Counted from the first letter of the stretch, positions 48,609 to 58,643 are shown. The stretch is 64,000 nt of DNA from Phycisphaerales bacterium (GCA_019744815.1 JAIEUA010000011.1:124001-188000); one strand, 5' to 3'. The notes: generated from the sequence alone by a model not told the origin. Numbers and translations are program-made.

Positions 48609-49814
48609 GTGGCCAAGAAGCCTGCCAAATCTCGATCCAAAGGCGCGGACGATTCGCCGCTGGCCGCCGCCGCGGCCGAGGCCGTTCGGGCGGCGTCCCC
48701 GCAGCACCCGATCCCCGTCCCCTTCACCGCGATCCTCGGCCAGGACCGCGCGATCAAGGTCCTCGGCGATGCGGTCCGCTCCGAGCGCGTCCACCACGCC
48801 TGGATCTTCCACGGCCCCGCCGGCTTGGGAAAGTTCACCACAGCGCTGGCCTTCGCCGCCACGATCCTCGATCCGACCGCAACCGTCGGCAAGGACGGCG
48901 TGCCCTCGGTCGATGACGAATCCCCGGTGCAGCGTCTGCTCCGCGCCGGCACACACCCGGATCTGCACATCATCACGAAGGAACTCGCCCGCTACAGCGA
49001 GGACGCCCAGGTCCGCGAGCGCAAGCTGCTCACGATCCCCAAGGACGTGATCGACACCCACCTGCTCGAACCCGCGGCCCTCGCGCCGGCGTTGCCGGGT
49101 GGGCGCGCCAGCAAGGTCTTCATCATCGACGAAGCCGAGCTTCTCGACCGCTCCCCCACCAACGCACCGACGCAGAACGCGATCCTCAAAACGCTGGAAG
49201 AGCCGCCCGCCGGGACGGTGATCATCCTGGTGACGACGAACCCCGATCGACTGCTGACGACGATCCGCAGTCGCTCGCAGCAGGTGGCGTTCGTGCCGCT
49301 GATGGAGGGGCCGATGCGGGTGTGGCTCGATCAAGCCAAGAAGACGATCGACCCGCCGATCGAAGAAGACGATCTGGGTTTCCTGCACTCGTTCGCGGCC
49401 GGCTCGCCGGGCGAGTTCCTTCGAGCGCACGCCGGCGGCCTGGCGAATTGGTCGCGCACGCTCGAGCCCATGCTCGCGGCCGCGGATGGCGGCAAGTACA
49501 CCGTCGAACTCGGGCCGACCATGGCCAAGCTGGTCGACGACTGGGCCGCGGCGGTCGTCGAGAAGGACAAGCAAGCCAGCAAGGACGCGGCCAACCGCAC
49601 CGGGGCCGACCTGCTCTTCCGCGTCATCTCCGAACGCTCCCGCCGCCAGATACGTCGCACGCCCACCGACGCCGAGCGTTCGATCCGCGTGATCGAGTCC
49701 GTACGCGAGGCCGAGCGCGCCGTCGACGCGGGCGTCAACATGAACTTCGCCATGGAGTGGCTGTCGAGCCGCGTGAGCGGGAAACCCGGTGCCGGGCTCG
49801 TGGCGGCGAACTAA
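48609..49814 (+). CDS. holB: DNA polymerase III subunit delta' (HolB-like AAA+ protein)
   Basis: Delta' is part of the clamp loader. The 401-residue protein from GTG 48609 has the AAA+ pattern: FTAILGQDRAIKVLGDAV, P-loop GPAGLGKFTTA, VFIIDEAELL, NAILKTLEEPPAGTVIILVT and an IRSRSQQV arginine-type region. The family's zinc-binding four-Cys module after the P-loop is replaced by a Cys-free stretch that leads to THPDLHII, so it may have no zinc. The C-terminal half is a helical collar domain, Lys/Arg-rich. The N-terminal 40 residues are an Ala/Lys-rich extension. The other delta'/gamma candidates are elsewhere. Confidence 0.87.
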   Translation: MAKKPAKSRSKGADDSPLAAAAAEAVRAASPQHPIPVPFTAILGQDRAIKVLGDAVRSERVHHAWIFHGPAGLGKFTTALAFAATILDPTATVGKDGVPSVDDESPVQRLLRAGTHPDLHIITKELARYSEDAQVRERKLLTIPKDVIDTHLLEPAALAPALPGGRASKVFIIDEAELLDRSPTNAPTQNAILKTLEEPPAGTVIILVTTNPDRLLTTIRSRSQQVAFVPLMEGPMRVWLDQAKKTIDPPIEEDDLGFLHSFAAGSPGEFLRAHAGGLANWSRTLEPMLAAADGGKYTVELGPTMAKLVDDWAAAVVEKDKQASKDAANRTGADLLFRVISERSRRQIRRTPTDAERSIRVIESVREAERAVDAGVNMNFAMEWLSSRVSGKPGAGLVAAN

Positions 49815-49833
49815 GCCGCTCTGGCCCGCCTCA

Positions 49834-49854
49834 ACGAGCCCGGAGCGTGAGCGA
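49834..49854 (+). repeat. Dispersed 21-base repeat ACGAGCC...GTGAGCGA, copy 1
   Basis: This 21-base sequence in the short space after holB matches the reverse complement of 63135-63155 at 20 of 21 positions. Translated it gives the SPERER-type peptide often met as a repeat artefact in planctomycete proteins. Function unknown. Confidence 0.55.
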
Positions 49855-49934
49855 CGGGTCTCATTGGCTTCCGGAAGCACCGCACAGAAAGTCACGCGCA
49901 AACGCTCGCGTTCCTTCGCCCGCCGCCAAAGTCC

Positions 49935-51254
49935 TTACGCTCGCTTGTACTCGACGTACTTCTTGATCGCGAGGCATCGCTTCTCAAACACATGCCACGA
50001 CACCCACGCGAGAGCGAACGTCACCGCGATCGACGCCGTCGTGAACACCACCTGCGGCAGGATCTGCGAGTGCGCCACCCAAAGCTTGTCGCTGGCGAAG
50101 ACCTTGCCGTCCATCAAGCTGCGGGGAATCACCAGATCGCGGATGACCGCTCGCACCGGCTGGTGAAAGAGGTACATCGCGTACGAGTACTTGCCCAGCG
50201 CGCGGAGAAGGCCGGACTCAAAGAAGCGCACGATCCAGGACGCGCGTGAAGAGCGCTCGAGCGACGACCCTCGGCCCGCCGCGGCAACGACATGGACGAG
50301 CAGGCCGCCAAATGCCACAGCGATCAGCGTCAAACCAACGGTCTGGATCTCGGGCAGGTTCGCGCTGGCGAAACCCTCCTCGCCCGGGCGGCCGGTGTTG
50401 CTGAGGAACCGGTACCCCAAGCCGAGCGTGACGATCGCGAACGCCGCAAGCGCGAGCGGTCGCCCGATGCGGAGCAGGGCCTCAAGCCCTCCAGGTCCAC
50501 GGATCGCGGCCGCGATGAAGGCCCCCACCGCCAACGCATCGATTCGGCTGGGCGTCAGCAGATGCACCGCGATCGGATGCGCACCGTGCCACACCAGGTA
50601 GCACCGGAAGCCGATCGCGAAGAAGATCGCTCCGACGCAGGCGTAGAGCAGTTTCTCGCGCGAGAGCAGGTAGACCACCGCGGGCCACACGAGATAGAAC
50701 TGCTCCTCAATGGCCAGCGACCAGGAAATGTCGAGGATGCCGTGCCGGAACTTCTCCGCGCTGGCGATCGCAAAGTTCGACAGATACGCCCAGTACATCC
50801 AGCCGTCGCTGCCGATGGTGCCGAAGCGGTCGAGCTTCGCCTGCGCCACCGGCGGCAAATGGGCCGCGACCGCGGGCAGCACGATCAGCGAGAAGGCAAC
50901 CACGGCGTAGTACAGCGGGAAAATGCGCAGAGCTCGGCGGGCGTAAAAGAGCCGGAAGTATCCCTTCCCATGCTTGGTATCGAGCAAGATGCCGGTGATC
51001 AGAAACCCCGATAGCACGAAGAAGAGATCAACACCGGTCCAACCGGCGGAACTGATGAACCGCGCGGCGTGATCGACGCGGCTCGCGCCCGCGAGCAGGT
51101 TCATGTGGAAGATCATCACCAAGAGGATCGCCAGCCCGCGGATGCCGTCGAGCGCAGGAACATGGGTGCCGACGCCGACCAGCGAGCGCGCGGCAGACGA
51201 CTGCTCGGAAGCCGCAACAGACAAGCCGATGTTGGATGCTTCGGGACTGCTCAC
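49935..51254 (-). CDS. Acyltransferase 3 family membrane protein (OafA-like)
   Basis: I choose GTG 51254, giving 439 residues that begin near the family start; the frame continues upstream as unrelated sequence. The acyltransferase 3 signature HVPALDGIRGLAILLVMIFH is at residues 35-55 with the conserved catalytic-type His at the end. About ten hydrophobic segments follow, with VLSGFLITGILL (family motif), FYARRALRIFPLYY (Arg-rich motif) and SWSLAIEEQFYLVWP. Such enzymes O-acetylate or otherwise acylate cell-surface sugars. The target is unknown; no polysaccharide cluster surrounds it. It is convergent with holB. Confidence 0.92.
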   Translation of the reverse strand: MSSPEASNIGLSVAASEQSSAARSLVGVGTHVPALDGIRGLAILLVMIFHMNLLAGASRVDHAARFISSAGWTGVDLFFVLSGFLITGILLDTKHGKGYFRLFYARRALRIFPLYYAVVAFSLIVLPAVAAHLPPVAQAKLDRFGTIGSDGWMYWAYLSNFAIASAEKFRHGILDISWSLAIEEQFYLVWPAVVYLLSREKLLYACVGAIFFAIGFRCYLVWHGAHPIAVHLLTPSRIDALAVGAFIAAAIRGPGGLEALLRIGRPLALAAFAIVTLGLGYRFLSNTGRPGEEGFASANLPEIQTVGLTLIAVAFGGLLVHVVAAAGRGSSLERSSRASWIVRFFESGLLRALGKYSYAMYLFHQPVRAVIRDLVIPRSLMDGKVFASDKLWVAHSQILPQVVFTTASIAVTFALAWVSWHVFEKRCLAIKKYVEYKRA

Positions 51255-51625
51255 CGCAGCCGAGAGTATCGGCGTCCGAGAGCGTCGCTCGCCAGCGACG
51301 CCGGTCGCGGAAGCTCCTCGCCCTTTTCGTGCCACACGGGGTTCGCGACAGTCCTCACCGATGAAGGCGGAAAAGGCCCTGCCGTGCCGCAGAAATCGCA
51401 CGCCCGGAAATACCCGCCTTTGTAAAGGCTTTCGAGTCCGGCTGTGCGGCGTGTGCCGTTTGGGAAGCGTCCACCAACTTGAATCCGCCCTCGCGGATTG
51501 CGGAACCGTGGCGTCACACCGGACGCAGGGCATATTGGAGAGAGAGAAGGGATTCTCACTCAGCCAGACAACGCGGCATCTGTTTGCGGCCGAGGCGTCT
51601 TGCTGAACGGAAGGGGAAAAGGTCC
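51255..51625. other. 371-base divergent intergenic region
   Basis: Nothing coding is supported. It holds the promoters for the acyltransferase (minus) and the PEP-CTERM-like protein (plus). The plus-strand leader ends in GGAAGGGGAAAAGGTCC just before the ATG, an A/G-rich ribosome-binding area. No hairpin with a T-run was seen. Confidence 0.45.
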
Positions 51626-52816
51626 ATGTATCTCAAGATCTGTGATAGACGGCGTTGCGCCGTCGCCGCTGTCGGTGCGCTCGCGGGCCTCGCCCCGCTG
51701 GCCGACGCCGACCTTTCCCGCAGCATCCATCTTCCCGCCGCCAAGAACGTCCAGACGCCGGGCCTCACCCGTCGCATCGACACCCTCAATCAGGCCAACT
51801 TCTCGGGCATCATCCCGGGCGTCACCCTCCTCACCGCGCCCCGCGCCGCCCGCTTCGACTTCGCCTCCAGCCTTCCCTGGAACAGCGGCCCGTCGCTCAC
51901 CAGCGTCCAGATCGTCGACGAAGTCCTCCAGGTCTCCGACTCCGATCGCGTCATCGTCCTCCAGCGCGGCACCGCCGATCAGGCCGCCCGCGTCATCTAT
52001 CGCTCCGACTTCCAATCCGACTTCCAGGACAAGATCCGCAACGAGTGGTCCTACGGCGAAGTCCGCACCACGCCCGAAGGCCGCCGCTTCCTCGGCACCA
52101 TCGGCAACGGCTCCACCACCCTCACCGTCAACAAGGCCCCCAAGTCCGGCAGCTACGTCCTTCAGTGCGATGTCCTCGCCCTCGGCAACTGGCAGGGCAA
52201 CTCCGCACCCGCGCCGCAGGTCTGGGGCGTCCGCGTGGTCGACGGCGCCACCCTTCTCGAAACCAACTTCGCCACCAAGCCCGGCACCGTGCAGGCCTAC
52301 CCCGACTCGATCGGAAAGGCCGACTTCGAGGCGGGCTATCAGGCCGTCGAAACCTTCCGCACCAACGACGGCCGCACCGGCACTGTCTACCGCCTCATGT
52401 TCCGCTTCGACCGCCCGCCCAGCGCCGATGTCAACGGCACCGACGATGTCCGCGTCGAGTTCTTCGCCCGCGGCCTCCCCGAGTCCGGCGAGAGCGCCGT
52501 CTGGGGGCTCACCAACGTCGTCCTCGCTCTCGTCCCCGACTCCGGTGCGATGGCCGGCGGCGGCGGGCCGTTCCAGTCCTACGCGTACAACTCCGACAAC
52601 TCGCCCGTCGCCCGCTCGCCCTTTGCCACCAGCAACTTCGGCCTCATGCCCGCCACCGACAACAGCCGCGACGACGGCACCGACCCGCTCGACGCGCTCC
52701 AGCCCAAGAAGGAAGACCCCAAGGACCCGAAGGAAAACCCCCAAGTCCCCGCTCCGGGCGCTCTCGTGGTCTTCGGTGCGGCCGGTCTCCTTGCCAACCG
52801 CCGCCGCCGCGGATGA
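51626..52816 (+). CDS. Exported protein with PEP-CTERM-like C-terminal sorting signal
   Basis: ATG 51626 starts a 396-residue protein with a signal peptide (RRCAVAAVGALAGLAPLADA). The middle is a beta-rich domain of unknown role containing FRTNDGRTGTVYRLMFRFD. The C-terminus has an acidic/Lys/Pro spacer (KKEDPKDPKENPQ), then PAPGALVVFGAAGLLANRRRRG: a Pro-containing motif, a hydrophobic segment and a basic end. This is the layout of PEP-CTERM substrates handled by exosortase; in Phycisphaerae the motif is often PAPGA. No exosortase is in the window. Probably cell-surface associated. Confidence 0.8.
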   Translation: MYLKICDRRRCAVAAVGALAGLAPLADADLSRSIHLPAAKNVQTPGLTRRIDTLNQANFSGIIPGVTLLTAPRAARFDFASSLPWNSGPSLTSVQIVDEVLQVSDSDRVIVLQRGTADQAARVIYRSDFQSDFQDKIRNEWSYGEVRTTPEGRRFLGTIGNGSTTLTVNKAPKSGSYVLQCDVLALGNWQGNSAPAPQVWGVRVVDGATLLETNFATKPGTVQAYPDSIGKADFEAGYQAVETFRTNDGRTGTVYRLMFRFDRPPSADVNGTDDVRVEFFARGLPESGESAVWGLTNVVLALVPDSGAMAGGGGPFQSYAYNSDNSPVARSPFATSNFGLMPATDNSRDDGTDPLDALQPKKEDPKDPKENPQVPAPGALVVFGAAGLLANRRRRG

Positions 52817-52861
52817 ACGATTCCGCTTGATTCGACTTTCCGCGGGGTCGACGTCGCCAAC

Positions 52862-53692
52862 CTACTTGCGAGCCACGACGTAAACCACCCAGTTCGCGTC
52901 CAGCTCCTCGCCCGCCGCCACGGGTTTGAGGTGCAGCACACCCTCGGAATCGATCGCATCCCCGAGCCGGTCGTACACCTCCACGGCTCCGAATCCCGCC
53001 TCACTCAGCGCGTCCCGCAACTCCGGCAGCGACCACAATCGCCAGTCGTACACAAAGGCGTCCGTCAACTCCACATCCGGAGCCGCTCGACTCGCCCTCT
53101 TCGCCGCGACGCCCTTCCCCTCGCGCCAGGCGCGAAAGTGCAGCACATCGCGCACCAGCCCCGTCACCGGGTCCGCCGCACGTTGCTCGAACGTGTACTC
53201 CACTAACTCACCGGACCACGGCTTCTGCACCGGTGCCCTCATTAGCTGAATGATCTTCCCCGGGCTGTACGCGTCCCGCCCGCCGTACACATCGAACACC
53301 AGCACGCCGTGCCTGTTCAGCCGGCTTCTTGCGGAGCGCAGGTACTTCGACAGCGCCTTACGGGTGTGGCAGTAACCCACCGGAAAGTTCGTCGCCGCGA
53401 TGATGTCCGCGCGCGCCGCGCAGCGGAGCACATCCGCAACCACCGCCCGCACCCGCGCGCCTCTCGCCCGCCGCAGCGGCTCGGGATCGGCATCCACCGC
53501 GATCGACTTCCTCGTCTTGCTCGACGCCGCCCACGCCCGCGCCAGCGCCGCGCTGCCGCTGAAATCCTCTCGCAGCGTCAGCGGCTTCCGCCCGTGCACC
53601 GCGTGCAGGAACGGCACCACCCGCCGCGGCTCGGTCACGCAAAGCTCATAGAAATCCAACGCACTCGGACTGACGCGGGTCGTTCTCGCCAT
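52862..53692 (-). CDS. Class I SAM-dependent methyltransferase
   Basis: From ATG 53692 the 276-residue protein shows a SAM-binding loop LREDFSGSAALARAWA, the acidic strand end IAVDADPEPLRRA, and the motif-IV-like region NFPVGYCHTRKALSKYL with a following GVLVFDVYGG. The fold is clear, the substrate is not; FDVYGGRDAY and VEYTFEQRA are reminiscent of small-molecule or lipid methyltransferases. It is convergent with the PEP-CTERM-like gene (45 bases) and shares orientation with the acylphosphatase, 66 bases upstream of it in transcription order. Confidence 0.82.
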   Translation of the reverse strand: MARTTRVSPSALDFYELCVTEPRRVVPFLHAVHGRKPLTLREDFSGSAALARAWAASSKTRKSIAVDADPEPLRRARGARVRAVVADVLRCAARADIIAATNFPVGYCHTRKALSKYLRSARSRLNRHGVLVFDVYGGRDAYSPGKIIQLMRAPVQKPWSGELVEYTFEQRAADPVTGLVRDVLHFRAWREGKGVAAKRASRAAPDVELTDAFVYDWRLWSLPELRDALSEAGFGAVEVYDRLGDAIDSEGVLHLKPVAAGEELDANWVVYVVARK

Positions 53693-53758
53693 GTCGGAAC
53701 ATAGCCGCCGCCACCCGGCCCCAGCCCACACCCCTCGAAAATCTCCGACGCGCGGCGT

Positions 53759-54064
53759 CTACCGCGCGATCCCGAACCCCCGCTCCCCCTCCACCACCCC
53801 CATCTCCGCCCGGCCCGCCGACACGATGTTCCGTGCCAGCCGCTCCCCCACTTCCTTCAGAAATCCCTCCACCGCCGCGGGTGATCCCTGTGCCTCCAGC
53901 AACACATCCCCTTCAGCCTCGTTGCGCACCCAACCCGTAATCGGGTCCGCCGAGTCCACGACCGTCTGCGCGATCCACACGCACGTGGCGCGAAACCCAA
54001 CCCCCTGCACCCGGCCGGAGTACCGCACCTGAACCCGAATCACTGGCTGCCTCGGCGTCGACAT
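53759..54064 (-). CDS. acyP: Acylphosphatase
   Basis: The 101-residue protein matches the small acylphosphatase fold, which hydrolyses acyl phosphates such as 1,3-bisphosphoglycerate. The phosphate-binding YSGRVQGVGFR places the catalytic Arg25, and GWVRNEAEG gives the catalytic Asn48. Size is within the family's 90-100 residues. It diverges from dnaG across about 90 bases. The biological substrate in bacteria is not defined. Confidence 0.92.
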   Translation of the reverse strand: MSTPRQPVIRVQVRYSGRVQGVGFRATCVWIAQTVVDSADPITGWVRNEAEGDVLLEAQGSPAAVEGFLKEVGERLARNIVSAGRAEMGVVEGERGFGIAR

Positions 54065-54154
54065 GCCCTTATTGTCGCCTGCCGCTCGTCTGAGAGCTTT
54101 TCACCCCGAATCAAGCCTCCGGCCCGCGAGCGAATAATGCTCTCCGGAGGATCC

Positions 54155-56011
54155 GTGGCCAAGGGCTTGTACCAAGACAACGACGATGTCCAGCGCGTGC
54201 GTGACGCCGTCAGCATCGAGCGCATCATCGCCGAGCACGTGACCCTCAAGCCCAAGGGCCGCGAGTTCGCCGGCCTTTGCCCCTTCCACGACGACCACAA
54301 CCCCTCCATGGCCGTCGTCCCCCGCAAGCAGATCTTCCACTGCTTCGTCTGCGGCACCGGCGGCGACGTCTTCAGCTTCGTCCAGAAGTTCCACAAGATG
54401 GACTTCCGCGAAGCCCTCGAATACCTCGCCCAACGCGGCGGCATCGAGCTCAAGCCCCGCAAGGCGCCCGTCGCCGGCGAAGAGCCGCAGACCAGCCGCT
54501 CCAAACTCATCGAGGCCAACGCCACTGCCGCCGAGTTCTTCAAGACCATCTTCCGCCATCCCGAGCACGGCGCCACCGCCCGCGCCGTCGTCGCCAAGCG
54601 CGGCATCAGCGACGAGATGGTCGAACGCTTCCAGATCGGCGCCGCCCCCGATCGCATGGACGGCCTGCTCCTCACCCTCTCCCGCAAGGGCCTCGATTCC
54701 CGTGTCTTCGTTGAAGCCGGACTGCTCCGCGACCGCGAAGGCCGCGTCTACGACACCTTCCGCCACCGCCTGATGTTCCCGATCACCGACCAGATCGGCC
54801 GCTTCATCGCCTTCGGCGGCCGCAAGATGCGCGACGAGGACGAGCCCAAGTACCTCAACAGCCCCGAGAGCCGCGTCTTCAACAAGTCCGCCACGCTCTT
54901 CGGCCTCGCCCAAGCCGCCAAGGCGATCCAGGTCGCTCGCACCGCCGTCATCACCGAGGGCTACACCGACACCATCGCCTGCCACCAAGCCGGCCTCGAG
55001 AACGCCGTCGCCACCCTCGGCACCGCCCTCACCCGCGAGCACGCCGTCATCCTCCGCCGCCTCTGCGACCGCGTCGTCCTGCTCTTCGACGGCGACGACG
55101 CCGGCCAACGCGCCGCCGACCGCGCCGCCGAGATCTTCTTCGCAGAACCCCTCGACGTCGTCGTCGCCACCCTCGACAAGTTCACCGACGCCAAAGACCC
55201 CGACGAACTGCTCAAACGCGAGGGCGGCCTCGCCGTTCTCAACCAGGCCCTCGCCGCCGGCGTGGACGTCCTGAAGTACCGCTTTGACCGCGTCGCCGGC
55301 ACCATCAAGGGCGGCGGCATCGCCGCCCGCAGCCGCGCCGTCGAGCAGGAAGTCGAACGCCTCGTCGAGCTCGGCCTCACCGACGTCGAACCCGTCCGCA
55401 AACGCATGATCGTCCGCGAGCTCGCACGCCTCGCCGGTGTCGACGAGCAAACCGTCGCCCGGGCCGTCCCCGCGGGCCGCGGCACGCGTGCCGCAACCCG
55501 CCGCGAAACCGAGCCCGAGCCCAGCGAATCCGCCCGCCTGGCCACCGGCCCGCTCACCGCGGCCGAAGCCCTCATCGGCTGCGTGCTCTGCGACCCCTCG
55601 CTCCTCACCACCCTCGACACCGCGGCCCGGGGCGTGATCACCCCCGACCGCTTCGCCGGCGAAGCCGTCCGCGCGCTCGTCGCCACGCTCTTGCGTCGAC
55701 GCGACGAGGGCGAGTCCTGCGACCTGGTCACGATGCTCCCGGCGCTCCCCAGCGAGGCCGCCCGCAGCGCCGCGACCATCCTCGCCGCCCGCACCGAGCA
55801 GGAATCCGGCGGCGACACCGCCATCCTCCACCGCCACTGGAACGAGTGCCTCCGCCTCGCCCAACGCGAGAGCGAGAACCAGATCGTCGCCCGCGAAACC
55901 CCCACCGCCCCCACCGCCGACGCCGCGGCCATCGCCGCCACCATCGCCCGCCGCGCCGAGCAGATGCAGCGGCTCGGTGCCGACCAACGGGTTTTCCCGC
56001 GGCCCAAGTAA
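54155..56011 (+). CDS. dnaG: DNA primase
   Basis: DnaG makes RNA primers at the fork. I prefer GTG 54155 (618 residues) with a strong GGAGG four bases upstream; an ATG at 54137 would add six residues. The N-terminal CHC2 zinc ribbon is CPFHDDHN then FHCFVCGTGGD. The TOPRIM domain has EGYTD near residue 270 and DGDDAGQRAADRA around 310. A helicase-binding C-terminal domain follows. A long Ala/Arg-rich linker (GRGTRAATRRETEPEP) separates catalytic and C-terminal parts. The dnaG-rpoD order is the conserved macromolecular-synthesis arrangement; rpsU is not seen upstream. Confidence 0.96.
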   Translation: MAKGLYQDNDDVQRVRDAVSIERIIAEHVTLKPKGREFAGLCPFHDDHNPSMAVVPRKQIFHCFVCGTGGDVFSFVQKFHKMDFREALEYLAQRGGIELKPRKAPVAGEEPQTSRSKLIEANATAAEFFKTIFRHPEHGATARAVVAKRGISDEMVERFQIGAAPDRMDGLLLTLSRKGLDSRVFVEAGLLRDREGRVYDTFRHRLMFPITDQIGRFIAFGGRKMRDEDEPKYLNSPESRVFNKSATLFGLAQAAKAIQVARTAVITEGYTDTIACHQAGLENAVATLGTALTREHAVILRRLCDRVVLLFDGDDAGQRAADRAAEIFFAEPLDVVVATLDKFTDAKDPDELLKREGGLAVLNQALAAGVDVLKYRFDRVAGTIKGGGIAARSRAVEQEVERLVELGLTDVEPVRKRMIVRELARLAGVDEQTVARAVPAGRGTRAATRRETEPEPSESARLATGPLTAAEALIGCVLCDPSLLTTLDTAARGVITPDRFAGEAVRALVATLLRRRDEGESCDLVTMLPALPSEAARSAATILAARTEQESGGDTAILHRHWNECLRLAQRESENQIVARETPTAPTADAAAIAATIARRAEQMQRLGADQRVFPRPK

Positions 56012-56134
56012 GTGAGCCCGGGAGAAGCATGAAGCACTCGGGCCCAGCAGCCCCGCCCGGTGTACCCTTGCCCAGTCACAGAGAGCCGCACGCCCGTTCG
56101 GGAATGTCCGTCGCGGATCCGAGGAGCACGAGAC

Positions 56135-58222
56135 TTGATCGCAGAGCTGAATCCAGCGCTGGGTGAACTGATCGAAGTCGGCCGCCGCCGCGGCTGGCTG
56201 AGCTACGAAGAACTCAACAACACCCTGCCCGACGAGATGGTCGACCCCGAGCGCCTCGACGAGCTGCTCGTCCTCATCGACCGACTCGGCATCGAGCTCG
56301 TCGACGAGCTCGAGTTCAAGGCCCGCCGCTTCCGCGCCGGCCAGGCTCAGAACAAATCCGGCCCGCTCCCCAAGCTCTTCCGCGCCATGACCGTCGCCGG
56401 CGGCGAGCGCGCCGCCGAGGCCGCCGACCTCCAGCAGGAGCTCGCCGGCCCGAACACCAAGCCCGGCCCGTCCTCCGCCGCCGACGCATCGCCCGCCGAT
56501 CTCAAGGGCCGCGCCGGCTCCGCCGAAGCCACCGAGGAGCCCGAAGCCGAGGAAGAAGACGACCGCGACTTCGACGACACCCCGCTGCTCGAGCCCGGCG
56601 CCCGCCGCATCGACGATCCGGTGCGCATGTACCTCTCGCAGATGGGCACGATCCCGCTGCTCACCCGCGAAGAAGAAATCCGCCTCGCCAAGAAGATCGA
56701 GACCACGCGGATGATCTTCCGCCGCCGCTGCCTCGAGAGCGACTACGTGGTCCAGCAGGCGGTCGAAACCCTCCGCCTCGTCCACACCGGCGACCTGCCC
56801 TTTGACCGCACCATGCGGATCAGCACCGCCGAGGACAACGCCAAAGAGAAGATCGCCAAGCGCATCCCCTTCAACCTCCGCACCATCGAGAAGCTCCTCG
56901 AGAGCAACCGCGCCGACTGGGAACTGCTCCAGCAGGCCCGCAAGACCAACGACGAGGAATCGACCAAGCAGCTCCGCCAGCGCCTCGCCATCCGCCGCCG
57001 CCGCATGGCCGCGCTCACCGAGGAGTGCTGCCTCCGCACCGGCCGCATCATCCCGCTCTCGCGCAAGCTCCGCTCCATCGCCAACAAGATGCACGAGCTC
57101 GAGGCCGATCTCCGCCTCGCCGCCAAGCACCCCAAGAAGTTCGAGCCCGACGACGTGCTCGTCATCAAGGAAGAGCTCGAGGGCCTCCGCTCGCTCGTCC
57201 GCGAAGAGGGCAACGAGCTCACCAAACGCGTCCGCGCCATCAAGACCGTCTTCTGGGAGTACGAGCAGGCCAAGCGCGACCTCTCCGGCGGCAACCTCCG
57301 CCTCGTCGTCTCCATCGCCAAGAAGTACCGCAACCGGGGTCTGCCCTTCCTCGACATCATCCAGGAAGGCAACACCGGTCTCATGCGGGCCGTGGACAAG
57401 TACGAGTACAAGCGCGGCTACAAGTTCAGCACCTACGCGACGTGGTGGATCCGCCAGGCCATCACCCGCGCCATCGCCGATCACGCCCGGACCATCCGCA
57501 TCCCGGTCCACATGATCGAGACGATGACCAAGCTCCGCAACATCCAGAAGATGGCGTTGCAGGAGACCGGCCGCGAGCCCACCATCGACGAGCTCTCCGA
57601 GAAACTCGGCATCTCCGCCAGCGAAGTCCGCCGCGTGATGAAGATCAGCCGCCACCCCGTCAGCCTCGACAAGCCCGTCGGCGAGAGCGAGGACAGCTAC
57701 TTCGGCGACTTCATCGAGGACGAACGCCAGAACGCCCCCAGCGAGGCCGCCGCCCACGACATGCTCAAGGCACGCATCGAGAGCGTGCTCAAAACCCTCA
57801 CCTACCGCGAGCGCGAGATCATCAAGCTCCGCTACGGCATCGGCGACGGCTACACCTACACGCTCGAAGAAGTCGGCCGCATCTTCAAGGTCACCCGCGA
57901 ACGCGTCCGCCAGGTCGAGGCCAAGGCCATCCGCAAGCTCCAGCACCCCGTCCGCGCCCGCAAGCTCCAGGGCTTCGTCGACGGCAGCATCTACAAGGAA
58001 GTCCGCGCCGAAATGTCCGCCGCGTCCAACCTCGTCGAGCGCGAGCAGCTCATCAACCGCGTCGGCGAGCTGGGCGCCGACATGGGCGAGATCGACGACT
58101 CCGACGAGGGCGTCGAACGCGCCACCGAAGCCGCCCGAGAAGAAGACGCCGCGGAGCGTGCCGCACCCGACGTCATCGAGCCCCCCGACTCTTTCGACGA
58201 CGAAGCAAGCGACACCTACTAG
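56135..58222 (+). CDS. rpoD: RNA polymerase primary sigma factor (sigma-70)
   Basis: I choose TTG 56135, with GAGGAG eight bases before it, giving 695 residues; the in-frame ATG at 56060 adds 25 residues unlike the family. Region 1.1 is visible ([17 protein letters not shown]), then an acidic spacer ([15 protein letters not shown]), region 1.2 ([18 protein letters not shown]), the non-conserved region, region 2 ([32 protein letters not shown]), region 3 and region 4 ([33 protein letters not shown]). The C-terminus extends by about 80 residues after region 4 with an acidic tail (DDSDEGVE). The normal position is next to dnaG. Confidence 0.97.
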   Translation: MIAELNPALGELIEVGRRRGWLSYEELNNTLPDEMVDPERLDELLVLIDRLGIELVDELEFKARRFRAGQAQNKSGPLPKLFRAMTVAGGERAAEAADLQQELAGPNTKPGPSSAADASPADLKGRAGSAEATEEPEAEEEDDRDFDDTPLLEPGARRIDDPVRMYLSQMGTIPLLTREEEIRLAKKIETTRMIFRRRCLESDYVVQQAVETLRLVHTGDLPFDRTMRISTAEDNAKEKIAKRIPFNLRTIEKLLESNRADWELLQQARKTNDEESTKQLRQRLAIRRRRMAALTEECCLRTGRIIPLSRKLRSIANKMHELEADLRLAAKHPKKFEPDDVLVIKEELEGLRSLVREEGNELTKRVRAIKTVFWEYEQAKRDLSGGNLRLVVSIAKKYRNRGLPFLDIIQEGNTGLMRAVDKYEYKRGYKFSTYATWWIRQAITRAIADHARTIRIPVHMIETMTKLRNIQKMALQETGREPTIDELSEKLGISASEVRRVMKISRHPVSLDKPVGESEDSYFGDFIEDERQNAPSEAAAHDMLKARIESVLKTLTYREREIIKLRYGIGDGYTYTLEEVGRIFKVTRERVRQVEAKAIRKLQHPVRARKLQGFVDGSIYKEVRAEMSAASNLVEREQLINRVGELGADMGEIDDSDEGVERATEAAREEDAAERAAPDVIEPPDSFDDEASDTY

Positions 58223-58457
58223 TCGACGACGGGCTTCTCATCCGGTGACTCTTTAGGGGCGTCTCTCGATGCCTCGATGCCGCCTGCCTCGATGCCTTCT
58301 TTATCGCCGCCAACGCATCAACGCCGCGCCGCGATTCCGGACACACCCCTCCGCCACGCTCGCTCAACCCACGCGACACCGTCGTGTTTTCCGCCCGCTT
58401 TCCTTGATATCCGCCAACAGCAAGGTATTGTCTGCCCGTCGGCAACCGCCGATGATC

Positions 58458-58587
58458 TCCCTGGGGAGTAGCCACCCGCGTGTCCGCGGGAGCGTCCGGG
58501 CGTCAGCACGAGGCCGCGTCGGGTGAACAGCCGACGCACACCCTCCGCCCGACGCGTGCGTCCAACCGCACTGCGCAAGACCACGGA
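58458..58587 (+). promoter_or_regulatory. yybP-ykoY (Mn2+) riboswitch upstream of the TerC gene
   Basis: The two hallmark loops of this family are present: GGAGTAGC at 58465-58472 and GCAAGACC at 58575-58582. The flanking P1 strands TCCCTGG (58458-58464) and CCACGGA (58581-58587) pair with a single mismatch. Between them are hairpins CCCGCG/CGCGGG and GCGTCGG/CCGACGC. The family binds Mn2+ and controls exporters and TerC-type proteins, as in E. coli alx. The expression platform is likely the 56 bases before the ATG at 58644. Confidence 0.85.
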
Positions 58588-58643
58588 CCCGGAACGCCGA
58601 TAATCGGCCCGCCGGTGGTGTCTCTGCGCGAAAGGCTCTCTCG

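Noticed and set aside
54101-57946. A 1281-codon minus-strand open frame opposite dnaG and rpoD
   Set aside because: Same artefact of strong third-position C bias in the plus-strand genes; no domain and an extreme Glu/Asp/Leu composition.
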